A DNA stretch of 8,921 nt from Burkholderiales bacterium (GCA_025354615.1 JANXMO010000380.1:1-8921); one strand, 5' to 3'. Shown: positions 1 to 6,616, numbered from the stretch's first letter. Program-made: numbers and translations. The notes: generated by a model not told the origin, from the sequence alone.

Positions 1-817
1 GCAGCGCGCCACGCGCCGCATGGCCGCTTTCGATAAAGGATTCCAGCCGGTAACGCGCGGCCTGCACGTCCATGCTGTGGTCCAGGCCTTGCGACGTGGC
101 ATCGGACAGCGACAGGGCCGCTGTCGGCGGCGCTGCGCGGGCCATCGGCAGCACGGCCGGCAGCTGCAGCAACGCCGGCAAGGCCTGAATGCGCGGTACC
201 CGTGCGCCCTCAGTCGCCGCAACGGCCGCAGCGGCAGGCAACGTCGGGGCGGCGGGAGAGGCGCGCGGCATCACGGCTTCTGACGGCAAAAGTGATGGCA
301 TTGGCAAGGGTGGCGACGGGGGTGGCGGCAGTTCGGCCGGGCGGCCGTCATCAACGACTTCTTGCAGTGCCGACCCGGTGTCCCAGTTCACCGCCGGCAC
401 GGGCGGCGATGCGGGCGCCGGCGGGGTATCGCCCCACTCGGCTCCGGCCGTGGTGGCGGCAGCGGGACGGGGAGGCGTTGCGCCGGCCTCAGCGGTGAAA
501 CTGGTGTCAAGGGCGGTGTCTGCGCCTGAAGACGCCTCATTGGTTCGGGGGCCTTTTCCCTGGAAGACGGCGGCCAGGGCACTCTCGATGGCAGTGCGGA
601 GCGTGCGCGGCGCTGGCGTGGCTGGTGTGGCTGGTGTGGCTGGCGCGTGCAATTCTGTGCCGCTGCCTGCGGCTGGCTCACCCTCGCCGGCAGCACCGTT
701 GGCGGCGGCCGCCACCAAGGCCACCGCACTGGCCACGGCCAGGCGGCCGGTCCAGACGCGAGCCTGCGGCGGCAAGGGCCGCCGGGTCGGTCGGGAGCAA
801 AGGCGCGGCAATTTCAT
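1..817 (-). CDS. TolC-family outer membrane protein, N-terminal part (runs off the left edge)
   Basis: The reading frame is open from the ATG at 817 to position 1 (272 codons). It begins with a basic n-region and a hydrophobic stretch (LAVASAVALVAAAANGAAG), as in a Sec signal peptide. About 190 residues very rich in Pro and Ala follow, including a PAT triplet repeat. From about residue 234 it reads LSLSDATSQGLDHSMDVQAA, then RYRLESF, which matches the first helix of the mature TolC/OEP family (outer membrane channel for type I secretion or efflux). The usual helical barrel and beta domains would lie beyond the window. TolC proteins normally reach this helix within about 40 residues, so the extension is unusual. 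An in-frame ATG at 868, just after a stop codon and preceded by GGAAG, is an alternative start; neither start has an ideal ribosome binding site. It follows the ABC exporter gene on the same strand, which supports a secretion role. The channel's substrate cannot be read from here. Confidence 0.72.
   Translation of the reverse strand, partial: MKLPRLCSRPTRRPLPPQARVWTGRLAVASAVALVAAAANGAAGEGEPAAGSGTELHAPATPATPATPAPRTLRTAIESALAAVFQGKGPRTNEASSGADTALDTSFTAEAGATPPRPAAATTAGAEWGDTPPAPASPPVPAVNWDTGSALQEVVDDGRPAELPPPPSPPLPMPSLLPSEAVMPRASPAAPTLPAAAAVAATEGARVPRIQALPALLQLPAVLPMARAAPPTAALSLSDATSQGLDHSMDVQAARYRLESFIESGHAARGAL
612..647. repeat. 9-bp tandem repeat, four units, inside the tolC-like gene
   Basis: Four consecutive 9-base units of the form GCTGGYGYG occupy 612-647 on the plus strand: GCTGGCGTG, GCTGGTGTG twice, then GCTGGCGCG. 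Read in the minus-strand gene they encode an Ala-Pro-Thr triplet repeat (PATPATPATPAP) within the disordered linker. The unit is a multiple of three, so copy-number change by slippage would lengthen or shorten the linker without breaking the frame. Confidence 0.8.
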
Positions 818-909
818 AGTCAAAGTATTGAGGCGTAAAAGCGTGCGCAATACGCAAAACAGGCCCATGCTTCCGGTTCAGTTTCCAGTACGAGCGAGTG
901 CCAGGCAAC

Positions 910-939
910 GGAGAAATGCCGTGTAAACGGCATTTCTCC
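910..939. other. Perfect 13-bp hairpin between the ABC and tolC-like genes
   Basis: GGAGAAATGCCGT (910-922) is the exact reverse complement of 927-939, leaving a four-base loop. It lies about 80 bases after the stop of the ABC exporter gene and 40 to 95 bases before the two possible starts of the tolC-like gene. On the minus strand no T run follows it, so it is not a typical intrinsic terminator. It could be an mRNA processing or stabilising hairpin, an attenuator or a protein-binding dyad; the sequence does not decide. Confidence 0.7.
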
Positions 940-1019
940 TGGTGGTCGTTGTGTTGCGAAGGCAAGCGGTGGCGTGCAGCACCTGGCTGGGCCAGCTGCC
1001 CTGCTGTGCAGCGCCCGCC

Positions 1020-2804
1020 TCAATTCATGGATGTCGCGGGCACCACGGGAGCCACAGGCGCACGGCCGGCATGGCCTGCCAGCAAGCGGGCTGGCGGCGC
1101 GTCGGCGACCAACCGGCCCTGGTCGAGCACGAGCACGCGGTCGCAGATCTGGATCATCTCGGTGGTGTGGGTGGCCACCACCACGCAGCGGCCGGCTTTC
1201 AGCCCGGGCAGCGCTTTGAGCAGCGTTTCCTGGGCCTGGCGGTCCAGCCCGAGCGTGGGCTCGTCGAGCAGCAGCACGTCGGTGCTGGCATACAGGCTGC
1301 GCGCCAGCGCGAGCATTTGCCGCTGGCCGCCGGACAAGCCGCCGCCGTTGGTGCCGACCTCGGTGTTCAGCCCCAGTTCGCCGCGGTCCAGCGCCGGGCC
1401 GAGGCCAGCCTGGCGCAATGCGGCCAATACGCTGGCTGCAACAGCACCGGCTTCAGTTTCGCCGGGAGCGACGATCTGAACCACGCTGCCGCCGAGAAAA
1501 GCCGGTTCCTGCGGTTTGTAGGCGACGCCGGCAGCCAGCCAGCGGCGCTGCGCATCGGTGGCAACCACTCGGCCGCCGCAGGCCAGGCGGCCGCTGTCGT
1601 GCGACAACTGGCCGCCCAGCAGCCGCAGCAACGTCGTTTTGCCCGCGCCCGAGCCGCCAACCAGCGCCACCAGCTCGCCCGGGCGCAGCTGCAGGGTCAG
1701 TTCATTGAGAACGCGGCGCTCCTGCGTGCCGTAGCGGCAGGAAACGGCTTCGAGCCGCAGGCCTTCGGCGGACGCCCCGGCCAGCAGGCCGGCGGCGGCG
1801 TCTCCCTGCGGCGCGATACCTGACAGCGCCGGCGCGGCCAGGGCGGCGCTGTCCAGTGGTACGGTGTCGCGCAGCTCGCGCAGCGCGCGCATGAACTCCT
1901 TCCAGCGCAGCAGCAGCGGCACCAGCGCACACAGCGAGCCCACCATGCGACCGCCCAGCATGGTGGAAGAAATCAGGCCGCCGGTGCTGATGTCTTGCGA
2001 TTCGATGCGGTAAACGCCGGCCACCAGCGTCGCCACTGTGGTGACGGCCAGACCGATGGGCATCAGCTGCTGGCCATACTGGTTCCACAGGCGGGCCCTG
2101 GCCGCCGCGCGGGCGCCCTCGGCCGAAGGCGGTTTGAAGCCGGCGCTGGCGACTTGCGCGGCCGCCGGCGTCAGCAGGCTTTCGCGCGCCAGCAGCAGGT
2201 CGACCAGCCAGGTCAGCTTGCGGCTGTGCGCGCTGTTGGCCACGCGCTGGCGGCGCTGGCTGACGCCTTGAATGACCCATGCCAGGCCCATCAACAACAC
2301 GGCCATGCCCAGTGGAATGAACACCAGCGGCCCGCCAATCGCTGCCAAGACTGCTACGAACAGAACGATAAAGGGCACGTCAGCCACTGGCAGCAAGAAC
2401 TGGGCGGACAGCACGTCGCGCGTGTTGCCGATCTCGCGGTAGCGCGCCAGCACCTGGCCCACCGGCAGGGCACACGACACCGGTGCCGCCAGCACGCCGC
2501 GCAGCAACCGTTCGTCGAGCTGCATGTCCCAGCGCGCACCGGCGTGTTCCACCACCACCACGCGCGCCAGCCGCAGGCACAGCTCGAACGCGAACACCAG
2601 GCCGATTCCCAGGGTCAGCGCCCACAGCGTGTCGTGGATCTCGTTGCCCACCGCCTTGTCGTAGACCATCATCGAAAACAGCGGCAGCGTCAGCACGAAG
2701 GCGTTGATGAGCAGGCTGGCGAGCAGCAATTCGGCCAGATGGCGGGCGTTGGCGCGCAGAAACAGCAGCGCGGCGGAAGGGCCAGGAACGGAGCGGACAC
2801 TCAT
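1020..2804 (-). CDS. Type I secretion-type ABC transporter, fused permease and ATPase
   Basis: This 594-residue half-transporter joins a membrane domain and a nucleotide-binding domain and should work as an inner-membrane dimer driven by ATP. Hydrophobic segments lie at about residues 24-48, 60-80, 138-178 and 248-264. The ADVPF motif followed by IGGPL at 141-159 is typical of type I secretion exporters. The ATPase has Walker A GGSGAGKT (383-390), Q-loop Q432, signature LSGGQ (490-494), Walker B VLLLDEP (510-516), D-loop LGLD (518-521) and H-loop His546, so it looks catalytically intact. It starts directly with membrane helices and lacks the roughly 130-residue C39 peptidase-like domain found in LapB/HlyB-type exporters; its length fits PrtD-type ones. 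The start at 2804 has no clear ribosome binding site. It lies 86 bp downstream of the LysR gene and upstream of a tolC-like gene on the same strand, so export of a protein or peptide is the best inference. No fusion-protein gene or substrate is visible. Confidence 0.85.
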   Translation of the reverse strand: MSVRSVPGPSAALLFLRANARHLAELLLASLLINAFVLTLPLFSMMVYDKAVGNEIHDTLWALTLGIGLVFAFELCLRLARVVVVEHAGARWDMQLDERLLRGVLAAPVSCALPVGQVLARYREIGNTRDVLSAQFLLPVADVPFIVLFVAVLAAIGGPLVFIPLGMAVLLMGLAWVIQGVSQRRQRVANSAHSRKLTWLVDLLLARESLLTPAAAQVASAGFKPPSAEGARAAARARLWNQYGQQLMPIGLAVTTVATLVAGVYRIESQDISTGGLISSTMLGGRMVGSLCALVPLLLRWKEFMRALRELRDTVPLDSAALAAPALSGIAPQGDAAAGLLAGASAEGLRLEAVSCRYGTQERRVLNELTLQLRPGELVALVGGSGAGKTTLLRLLGGQLSHDSGRLACGGRVVATDAQRRWLAAGVAYKPQEPAFLGGSVVQIVAPGETEAGAVAASVLAALRQAGLGPALDRGELGLNTEVGTNGGGLSGGQRQMLALARSLYASTDVLLLDEPTLGLDRQAQETLLKALPGLKAGRCVVVATHTTEMIQICDRVLVLDQGRLVADAPPARLLAGHAGRAPVAPVVPATSMN

Positions 2805-2843
2805 GCACGCATGGTGGAGCGCTGTGCAGAAAACTGAAAACGC

Positions 2844-2871
2844 GAAATGACAGGCGCTTGCGGGTCATTTC
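2844..2871 (-). terminator. Possible weak intrinsic terminator after the LysR gene
   Basis: GAAATGAC (2844-2851) and GTCATTTC (2864-2871) form an 8-bp stem with a 12-base loop just past the LysR stop. On the minus strand the stem is followed by CGTTTTCAGTTTTCTG, an interrupted T-rich stretch. The stem is short and AT-rich, so termination would be partial at best. If it works, the ABC gene needs its own promoter or lives on read-through. Confidence 0.35.
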
Positions 2872-2890
2872 TGCGGCGGGGCCGCCAGGT

Positions 2891-3841
2891 TCAGGCCACG
2901 CCAGGCCTGTCTGCCTTGGGTGGCGCCGCCGCCGCAACCAGCGCGCGCAGCCAGCGGTGGGCGGGGTCGGCGTGGCGCCGGGCGTGCCACAGCATCTGCA
3001 CTTCAACCGGCGGTAAATCGAAGGGCAAGGGACGGCGGACCAACTGGTCGCCATAGCCGGTGGCTTCAACGAAATTGTCGGGCAGCACGGTCAGCAGGTC
3101 GGTTTGCGCGGCCAGCCGGCCAGCGGCGAAAAACTGGTTCAGCGTCAACACGACGCGGCGCTGGCGGCTCAAGGTGGCCAGCGCTTGGTCGACCAGGCCC
3201 CGCGGGCGCCCGGTCAGGCTGACCAGCAGATGCTCAGCTGCACAAAAAGCGTCCAGCGTCAACGGCGCACCGGCCAGCGGGTGGCCTGCGCGCATGACGC
3301 AGACGTAAGTGGTGCCGTACAAGCGCGCCCGGCGCAGCGAGGCGGCTTCGCCCTGCGCCGCCAGCCAGGCCAGCGCGTCAGGAAAATGGCCGAGCGCCAG
3401 GTCGACCTGGCCTTGCTCGAGCTGCGCCCGCGGGTCGCGAACGGTCAGTGGCAGCACTTCGAGCGTTACACGCGCGCGCTGCTGCACCATGCCGGCCACC
3501 ACGCCGGGCATCAGCAAGGCGGCCGTTGCATCGGCCATGGTCACGCGGAAATGGGCGGCTTCTTCAGCCGGATGGAATTCGCCCGGCGCAAACGAGTGCT
3601 GCAGCAGTGCCAATGCGCTGCGCACCTGAGGCCACAGCGCGTCGGCCTTGGGCGTGGGCTTCATGCCAAAAGCATTGCGCACGAACAAGGTCTCGCCGAC
3701 CGCGTCATGCAGGCGCTTGACGGCGTGGCTGACGGCCGGCTGCGTCATCGCCAGAGTGGCTGCAGCGCGCGTCAAGCTGCCGTCGGACATCACTGCATCA
3801 AACACGCGGAGCAGATTGAGATCGAGCGTACGGAAATTCAT
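2891..3841 (-). CDS. LysR-family transcriptional regulator
   Basis: This 316-residue protein has the usual LysR length and layout. An N-terminal winged helix-turn-helix (about residues 6-63) carries the family pattern SLTRAAATLAMTQPAVSHAV at 22-41, followed by a linker helix and a substrate-binding-type effector domain to the C-terminus. The ATG at 3841 is preferred because MNFRTLDLNLLRVF is a standard LysR beginning; a TTG two codons upstream (3847) is possible, and neither has a strong ribosome binding site. It is the first gene of a minus-strand run leading to the ABC exporter and is divergent from two small plus-strand genes. It may therefore control the exporter, the small genes or itself. 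The AT-rich region upstream holds a duplicated motif that could be its operator. The effector cannot be predicted from sequence. Confidence 0.9.
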   Translation of the reverse strand: MNFRTLDLNLLRVFDAVMSDGSLTRAAATLAMTQPAVSHAVKRLHDAVGETLFVRNAFGMKPTPKADALWPQVRSALALLQHSFAPGEFHPAEEAAHFRVTMADATAALLMPGVVAGMVQQRARVTLEVLPLTVRDPRAQLEQGQVDLALGHFPDALAWLAAQGEAASLRRARLYGTTYVCVMRAGHPLAGAPLTLDAFCAAEHLLVSLTGRPRGLVDQALATLSRQRRVVLTLNQFFAAGRLAAQTDLLTVLPDNFVEATGYGDQLVRRPLPFDLPPVEVQMLWHARRHADPAHRWLRALVAAAAPPKADRPGVA

Positions 3842-3988
3842 GAACAACGTTGTAACGCATGTTCATTCGAAAAATTAATAACAGTGTTGTGAACTATTCA
3901 TTTGAATGACTATCGGGTAATCCCTTAGTCTTGGCGCACGCGTTGCCGCGAGATTCCACGCGGCCCGTTATTGGCCTACCCGGCCGCG
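3842..3988. promoter_or_regulatory. Divergent control region between the LysR gene and the small genes
   Basis: This stretch is clearly AT-richer than its surroundings, mostly at 3860-3910. It contains an imperfect duplication: GTTGT (3849-3853), 8 bases, then TTCATTCGAA (3862-3871); and GTTGT (3886-3890), 6 bases, then TTCATTTGAA (3897-3906). The second copy lies within the dyad ATTCA-TT-TGAAT (3896-3907). A 10-bp palindrome, ACAACGTTGT, sits at 3844-3853 against the LysR start. Divergent LysR genes commonly regulate from such regions, so an operator is likely by context. I could not fix a convincing -35/-10 pair for either direction. Confidence 0.5.
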
Positions 3989-3994
3989 AAAGGA
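3989..3994 (+). promoter_or_regulatory. Ribosome binding site of the 71-aa gene
   Basis: AAAGGA lies 7 bases before the ATG at 4002. This is a good Shine-Dalgarno match and is the main reason to accept the short frame as a gene. Confidence 0.65.
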
Positions 3995-4001
3995 TCACAC
4001 C

Positions 4002-4217
4002 ATGATCGCGCCTACATCACCTCTTCGCCCCCTTGGCTCTTCGACCGATGACCGCCACTTTGGCCGCGCTTGGCAAGGCTTGTATCGCGGACTGCAGACT
4101 ATTGGTCGGCAGCGGGCCGCCTCACATCTGCAGCGGCTGGCCATCGCTTATGCCGACCCTCAGCCGGCTTTTGCGCAGCAACTGCGCGCCGCAGCCCAGT
4201 TTCACCGTGCCGCCTGA
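4002..4217 (+). CDS. Small protein of unknown function, 71 aa
   Basis: I do not recognise this protein. It has a good ribosome binding site and no signal peptide or membrane segment. After a short Pro/Ser-rich start (residues 1-16), most of the chain looks helical and basic (about 18-70), with Trp24 and many Ala, Gln, Arg and Leu residues, and it ends AQFHRAA. Its composition recalls the small Arg-rich proteins often encoded beside LysR genes in proteobacteria, but I see no defining DUF1127-type motif. It is divergent from the LysR gene and 41 bp upstream of a second small gene on the same strand, so the two may share a transcript under LysR control. Confidence 0.55.
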   Translation: MIAPTSPLRPLGSSTDDRHFGRAWQGLYRGLQTIGRQRAASHLQRLAIAYADPQPAFAQQLRAAAQFHRAA

Positions 4218-4246
4218 CAACGCTGTACTTTTTCCGCCGTCCGTTT

Positions 4247-4252
4247 GAGGAG
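4247..4252 (+). promoter_or_regulatory. Ribosome binding site of the 87-aa gene
   Basis: GAGGAG lies 6 bases before the ATG at 4259. It selects this start over the longer in-frame extension to 4070, which would overlap the preceding gene by about 150 bases. Confidence 0.65.
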
Positions 4253-4258
4253 CACCCT

Positions 4259-4522
4259 ATGCGCACCGTTCAAACCGTCCACCTGCTGACGCCCAGTGCC
4301 GCACCGCGTAATCCCCGCGGTGCCCGTCTGGCGTCCGCATTGATCATCTGGGTAGCCAACGCATGGGCTCGCTCCCTCAAGCGGCGGGGAACCCAAGCCC
4401 CGCCGCAGGCAGAAGAAGCCGCACCGGCGCGGCGGCTGGTCATGAGCGTCAGTCAGTCCGGCCCCGGGTTTGCAGCTGATCTGCATGCACCCGCTTCGCG
4501 CCATGAAGCGTTGACCCATTGA
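4259..4522 (+). CDS. Small protein of unknown function, 87 aa
   Basis: I do not recognise this protein. A strong ribosome binding site supports the ATG at 4259. Residues about 25-37 (LASALIIWVANAW) form one short hydrophobic stretch followed by a basic patch (ARSLKRRG). The protein could be a small membrane-associated or amphipathic-helix protein, although the stretch is short for a full membrane span. The second half is Pro/Ala-rich and probably disordered. It follows the 71-aa gene by 41 bp. A perfect 9-bp GC hairpin (4381-4406) lies inside the frame. Whether it forms a functional pair with its neighbour is inference. Confidence 0.5.
   Translation: MRTVQTVHLLTPSAAPRNPRGARLASALIIWVANAWARSLKRRGTQAPPQAEEAAPARRLVMSVSQSGPGFAADLHAPASRHEALTH
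4381..4406. other. Perfect 9-bp GC-only hairpin inside the 87-aa gene
   Basis: GCGGCGGGG (4381-4389) is the exact reverse complement of CCCCGCCGC (4398-4406), with an 8-base loop. It would form a very stable mRNA stem in the middle of the coding region. No T run follows, so it is not a standard terminator. Confidence 0.6.
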
Positions 4523-4526
4523 CCCA
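4511..4526 (+). repeat. Tandem TTGACCCA duplication before panB
   Basis: TTGACCCA occurs twice without a gap at 4511-4518 and 4519-4526, spanning the stop of the 87-aa gene. TTGACC matches five of six bases of a -35 box, but no good -10 lies 16-18 bases downstream. It could be part of the panB promoter or a chance duplication. The gap to panB (4523-4634) otherwise holds only a small hairpin, GCCTC/GAGGC (4557-4571), without a T run. Confidence 0.3.
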
Positions 4527-4634
4527 CTGTTGCACCGGCGGTGAACGGCTTGTTCTGCCTCTCTTCGAGGCGGGTTGCTGCTGCACAATGCGGACCGCTG
4601 GCGCGCCGTGCCTGCAAGCCGCGCCGCATCGCTT

Positions 4635-5471
4635 ATGAGCACTCATTCTGCAGAAGACGTTCGGGCCACCCCGCGCAAGCCCGTCACTCTCCACAGCCTG
4701 CAGGCGCTGCACCAGCGCGGCGAGCCGGTGGCGATGCTGACTTGCTATGACGCCGTGTTTGCCCAATTGCTCGATGAAGCCGGCATTGACGCGCTGTTGG
4801 TGGGCGACTCGCTGGGCATGTTGCTGCAAGGGCATGCCAGCACCCTGCCGGTCACGTTGGATACGGTGGCTTATCACACCCGCTGCGTGGCGGCAAAGAA
4901 CCGCACGGCCTGGCTGATTGCCGACCTGCCATTTGGCAGCTACCAGGAAAGCAAGGCGCAGGCCTTGCGCAGCAGCGCGCTGCTGATGCAGGCCGGCGCG
5001 AACATGGTCAAGCTCGAAGGCGGTGGCTGGACAGTGGAGGCCGTGCAGGCGCTGACCGAGCGCGGCATGCCGGTTTGCGCCCACCTGGGGTTGACACCGC
5101 AAAGCGTGCATGCGCTCGGCGGCTACCGCGTTCAGGGCCGCGAGGCCGCCGCCGCCGATGCCCTGGTGGCCCAGGCCCGAGAACTGGCGCAAGCGGGCGC
5201 CACCCTGCTGGTGCTCGAGCTGGTGCCCGCGGCGCTGGCCGAGCGCGTGCAGCGCGAGTTGCCGGGGTTGATCACCATCGGCATTGGCGCCGGCCCGCAC
5301 ACCGCCGGGCAGGTGCTGGTGCTGCATGACATGCTGGGCATCACACGCGGCCGCCTGCCGCGCTTCGTGCACAACTTTCTGGCGGACGGCGGCTCGGTGG
5401 AGGCCGCGGTGCGCGAATACATGGCGGCTGTCAAAGAGCGCCGCTTTCCTCCTGCGGAACTGTCTTATTAG
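4635..5471 (+). CDS. panB: 3-methyl-2-oxobutanoate hydroxymethyltransferase (ketopantoate hydroxymethyltransferase)
   Basis: PanB transfers a one-carbon unit from 5,10-methylenetetrahydrofolate to 2-oxoisovalerate, giving ketopantoate for pantothenate and coenzyme A synthesis in the cytoplasm. The 278-residue chain matches the family along its length. It has LTCYDAVFA (35-43), VGDSLGM (56-62) with metal ligand Asp58, ADLPFGSY (96-103) with Asp97, VKLEGG (125-130) with Lys126 and Glu128, HLGLTPQSV (150-158), VLELVP (193-198) with the catalytic-type Glu195, and IGIGAG in the last third. All key residues expected from E. coli PanB are present. The ATG at 4635 (MSTHSAEDV) is chosen because it gives a family-like length; an in-frame ATG at 4575 would add 20 unlikely residues. 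No strong ribosome binding site is visible. panC follows after 16 bp, so the two genes are probably co-transcribed. Confidence 0.96.
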   Translation: MSTHSAEDVRATPRKPVTLHSLQALHQRGEPVAMLTCYDAVFAQLLDEAGIDALLVGDSLGMLLQGHASTLPVTLDTVAYHTRCVAAKNRTAWLIADLPFGSYQESKAQALRSSALLMQAGANMVKLEGGGWTVEAVQALTERGMPVCAHLGLTPQSVHALGGYRVQGREAAAADALVAQARELAQAGATLLVLELVPAALAERVQRELPGLITIGIGAGPHTAGQVLVLHDMLGITRGRLPRFVHNFLADGGSVEAAVREYMAAVKERRFPPAELSY

Positions 5472-5487
5472 TCATTGATCACCAGTC

Positions 5488-6333
5488 ATGCGGCTGATTC
5501 ATCACATTGCGGAAATACGTCAATACGCGACGCAGGGCGGCCATGTGGCTTTCGTGCCGACCATGGGCAACCTGCACCAGGGCCACCTCGACTTGATACG
5601 CCGCGCCCGCACGCTGGCCGAGCGGGTGGTGACCAGCGTGTTCGTCAACCGCCTGCAATTCACCCCGTATGAAGACTTCGACAGCTACCCACGCACGTTG
5701 AATGACGATGTCGAGCTGTTGCACGGCGCCGGCTGCGACATCGTGTTCGCACCTGCCGAGTCGGCGCTGTACCCGCAGCCGCAAACCTATGTCGTGCAGC
5801 CGCCGGCCGTGCTGGCGGACATCCTCGAAGGTGAATTTCGGCCTGGTTTTTTCGGCGGTGTGTGTACGGTGGTGACCAAGCTGTTCAACTGCGTGCAGCC
5901 GACAATCGCCGTGTTCGGCAAAAAAGACTATCAACAGCTGCTGGTGATACGCCAGTTGGTTGAGCAGCTCGCTTTGCCGATACAGATCGAAGCGGTGGAC
6001 ACGGCGCGCGCGCCCGATGGGCTGGCGCTGTCGTCACGCAACGCCTACCTGGGCGCGGCCGAACGGGTGCAGGCGCCGGCACTGGCGCAAGCCCTGCGCA
6101 CGCTGGCGCAACAGGCCGCCGACAGCGGCAATCCGCTGGCCGTGCAGACCGCGGCGGCGCAAGCGCTGCAAACCCTGCGGCACACCGGCTGGCAGCCTGA
6201 TTACCTGACCCTGCGGCGGCGCAGTGATCTGTTGCCGCCGCAGCCCGGCGACGGCTCGGTGCCCGGCCAGTGGGTGGTGTTGGGCGCGGCGCGGTTGGGC
6301 CGCACGCGCTTGATCGACAACATCGAATGTTGA
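5488..6333 (+). CDS. panC: Pantothenate synthetase (pantoate--beta-alanine ligase)
   Basis: PanC activates pantoate with ATP to pantoyl adenylate and joins it to beta-alanine, making pantothenate. The 281-residue protein has the complete nucleotidyltransferase pattern: VPTMGNLHQGH (23-33) with the HxGH box at 30-33, FVNRLQF (52-58), YPRT (67-70), EGEFRPGFFGGV (114-125), KLFN (131-134), FGKKDYQQL (143-151) and the KMSKS-like LSSRN (181-185). The NRLQF and RPGFF versions differ from E. coli (NPMQF, RPGHF) but, as I recall, are common in Betaproteobacteria, so I do not read them as loss of function. It starts 16 bp after panB without a clear Shine-Dalgarno site, suggesting translational linkage. 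A DUF3297 gene follows after 34 bp. panD, which makes beta-alanine, is not in this window. Confidence 0.96.
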   Translation: MRLIHHIAEIRQYATQGGHVAFVPTMGNLHQGHLDLIRRARTLAERVVTSVFVNRLQFTPYEDFDSYPRTLNDDVELLHGAGCDIVFAPAESALYPQPQTYVVQPPAVLADILEGEFRPGFFGGVCTVVTKLFNCVQPTIAVFGKKDYQQLLVIRQLVEQLALPIQIEAVDTARAPDGLALSSRNAYLGAAERVQAPALAQALRTLAQQAADSGNPLAVQTAAAQALQTLRHTGWQPDYLTLRRRSDLLPPQPGDGSVPGQWVVLGAARLGRTRLIDNIEC

Positions 6334-6367
6334 GTGAGGGGCTTGCCCCACCCTTACCATTGAGGTC

Positions 6368-6616
6368 ATGAACGACCAAACCCAGCTTCCCGCGCTGCCT
6401 GACCGTTTGTCGGTCAACGCCAGCAGCCCCCACCACGTGGCCGCGCTGTTCGAGCGTGACATCGGCATTCGCTTCAACGGCAAGGAACGCTTTGATGTCG
6501 AGGAGTACTGCATCAGCGAAGGCTGGGTCAAGGTGCCGGCGGGCCGGGCGCTGGACCGCAAAGGCAAGCCGGTGCTGATTACTCTGAAGGGCAAGGTCGA
6601 AGCATTTCACCGCTGA
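6368..6616 (+). CDS. DUF3297 family protein, 82 aa
   Basis: This small soluble protein matches the DUF3297 family over its full length. Conserved blocks are LPDRLSVNASSPHHVA (10-25), DIGIRFNGKER (31-41), DVEEYCISEGWVKVPAGRAL (43-62) and LKGKVEAFHR at the C-terminus. Function is unknown. GAGG lies 4 bases before the ATG. It follows panC by 34 bp on the same strand and may share its transcript; a link to pantothenate metabolism is not shown by anything in the protein. Its 3' side ends shortly before a large inverted repeat that separates it from the convergent SRPBCC gene. Confidence 0.88.
   Translation: MNDQTQLPALPDRLSVNASSPHHVAALFERDIGIRFNGKERFDVEEYCISEGWVKVPAGRALDRKGKPVLITLKGKVEAFHR

Noticed and set aside
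189..926. Long plus-strand open frame (245 codons) rich in Ala, Gly and Arg.
   Set aside because: It lies antisense to the tolC-like frame, which has a signal peptide and a TolC helix. The plus frame has no recognisable domain and is a by-product of high GC.
942..1823. Plus-strand open frame of 293 codons opposite the ABC ATPase domain.
   Set aside because: The minus strand encodes all ATPase motifs; the plus frame is Gln/Ala/Arg-rich without domains.
1995..2837. Plus-strand open frame of 280 codons opposite the ABC membrane domain.
   Set aside because: It is Gln/His/Arg-rich with no family pattern and antisense to a clear gene.
3104..3892. Plus-strand open frame of 262 codons opposite the LysR gene.
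   Set aside because: It is antisense to a well-supported LysR protein and its composition is that of a shadow frame.
4202..4642. Minus-strand open frame of 146 codons opposite the 87-aa gene.
   Set aside because: It has no ribosome binding site or domain. The plus-strand frame has a strong site, although coding is not certain for either.
4449..5372. Minus-strand open frame of 307 codons opposite panB.
   Set aside because: panB is unambiguous, and the antisense frame is His/Gln/Arg-rich without motifs.
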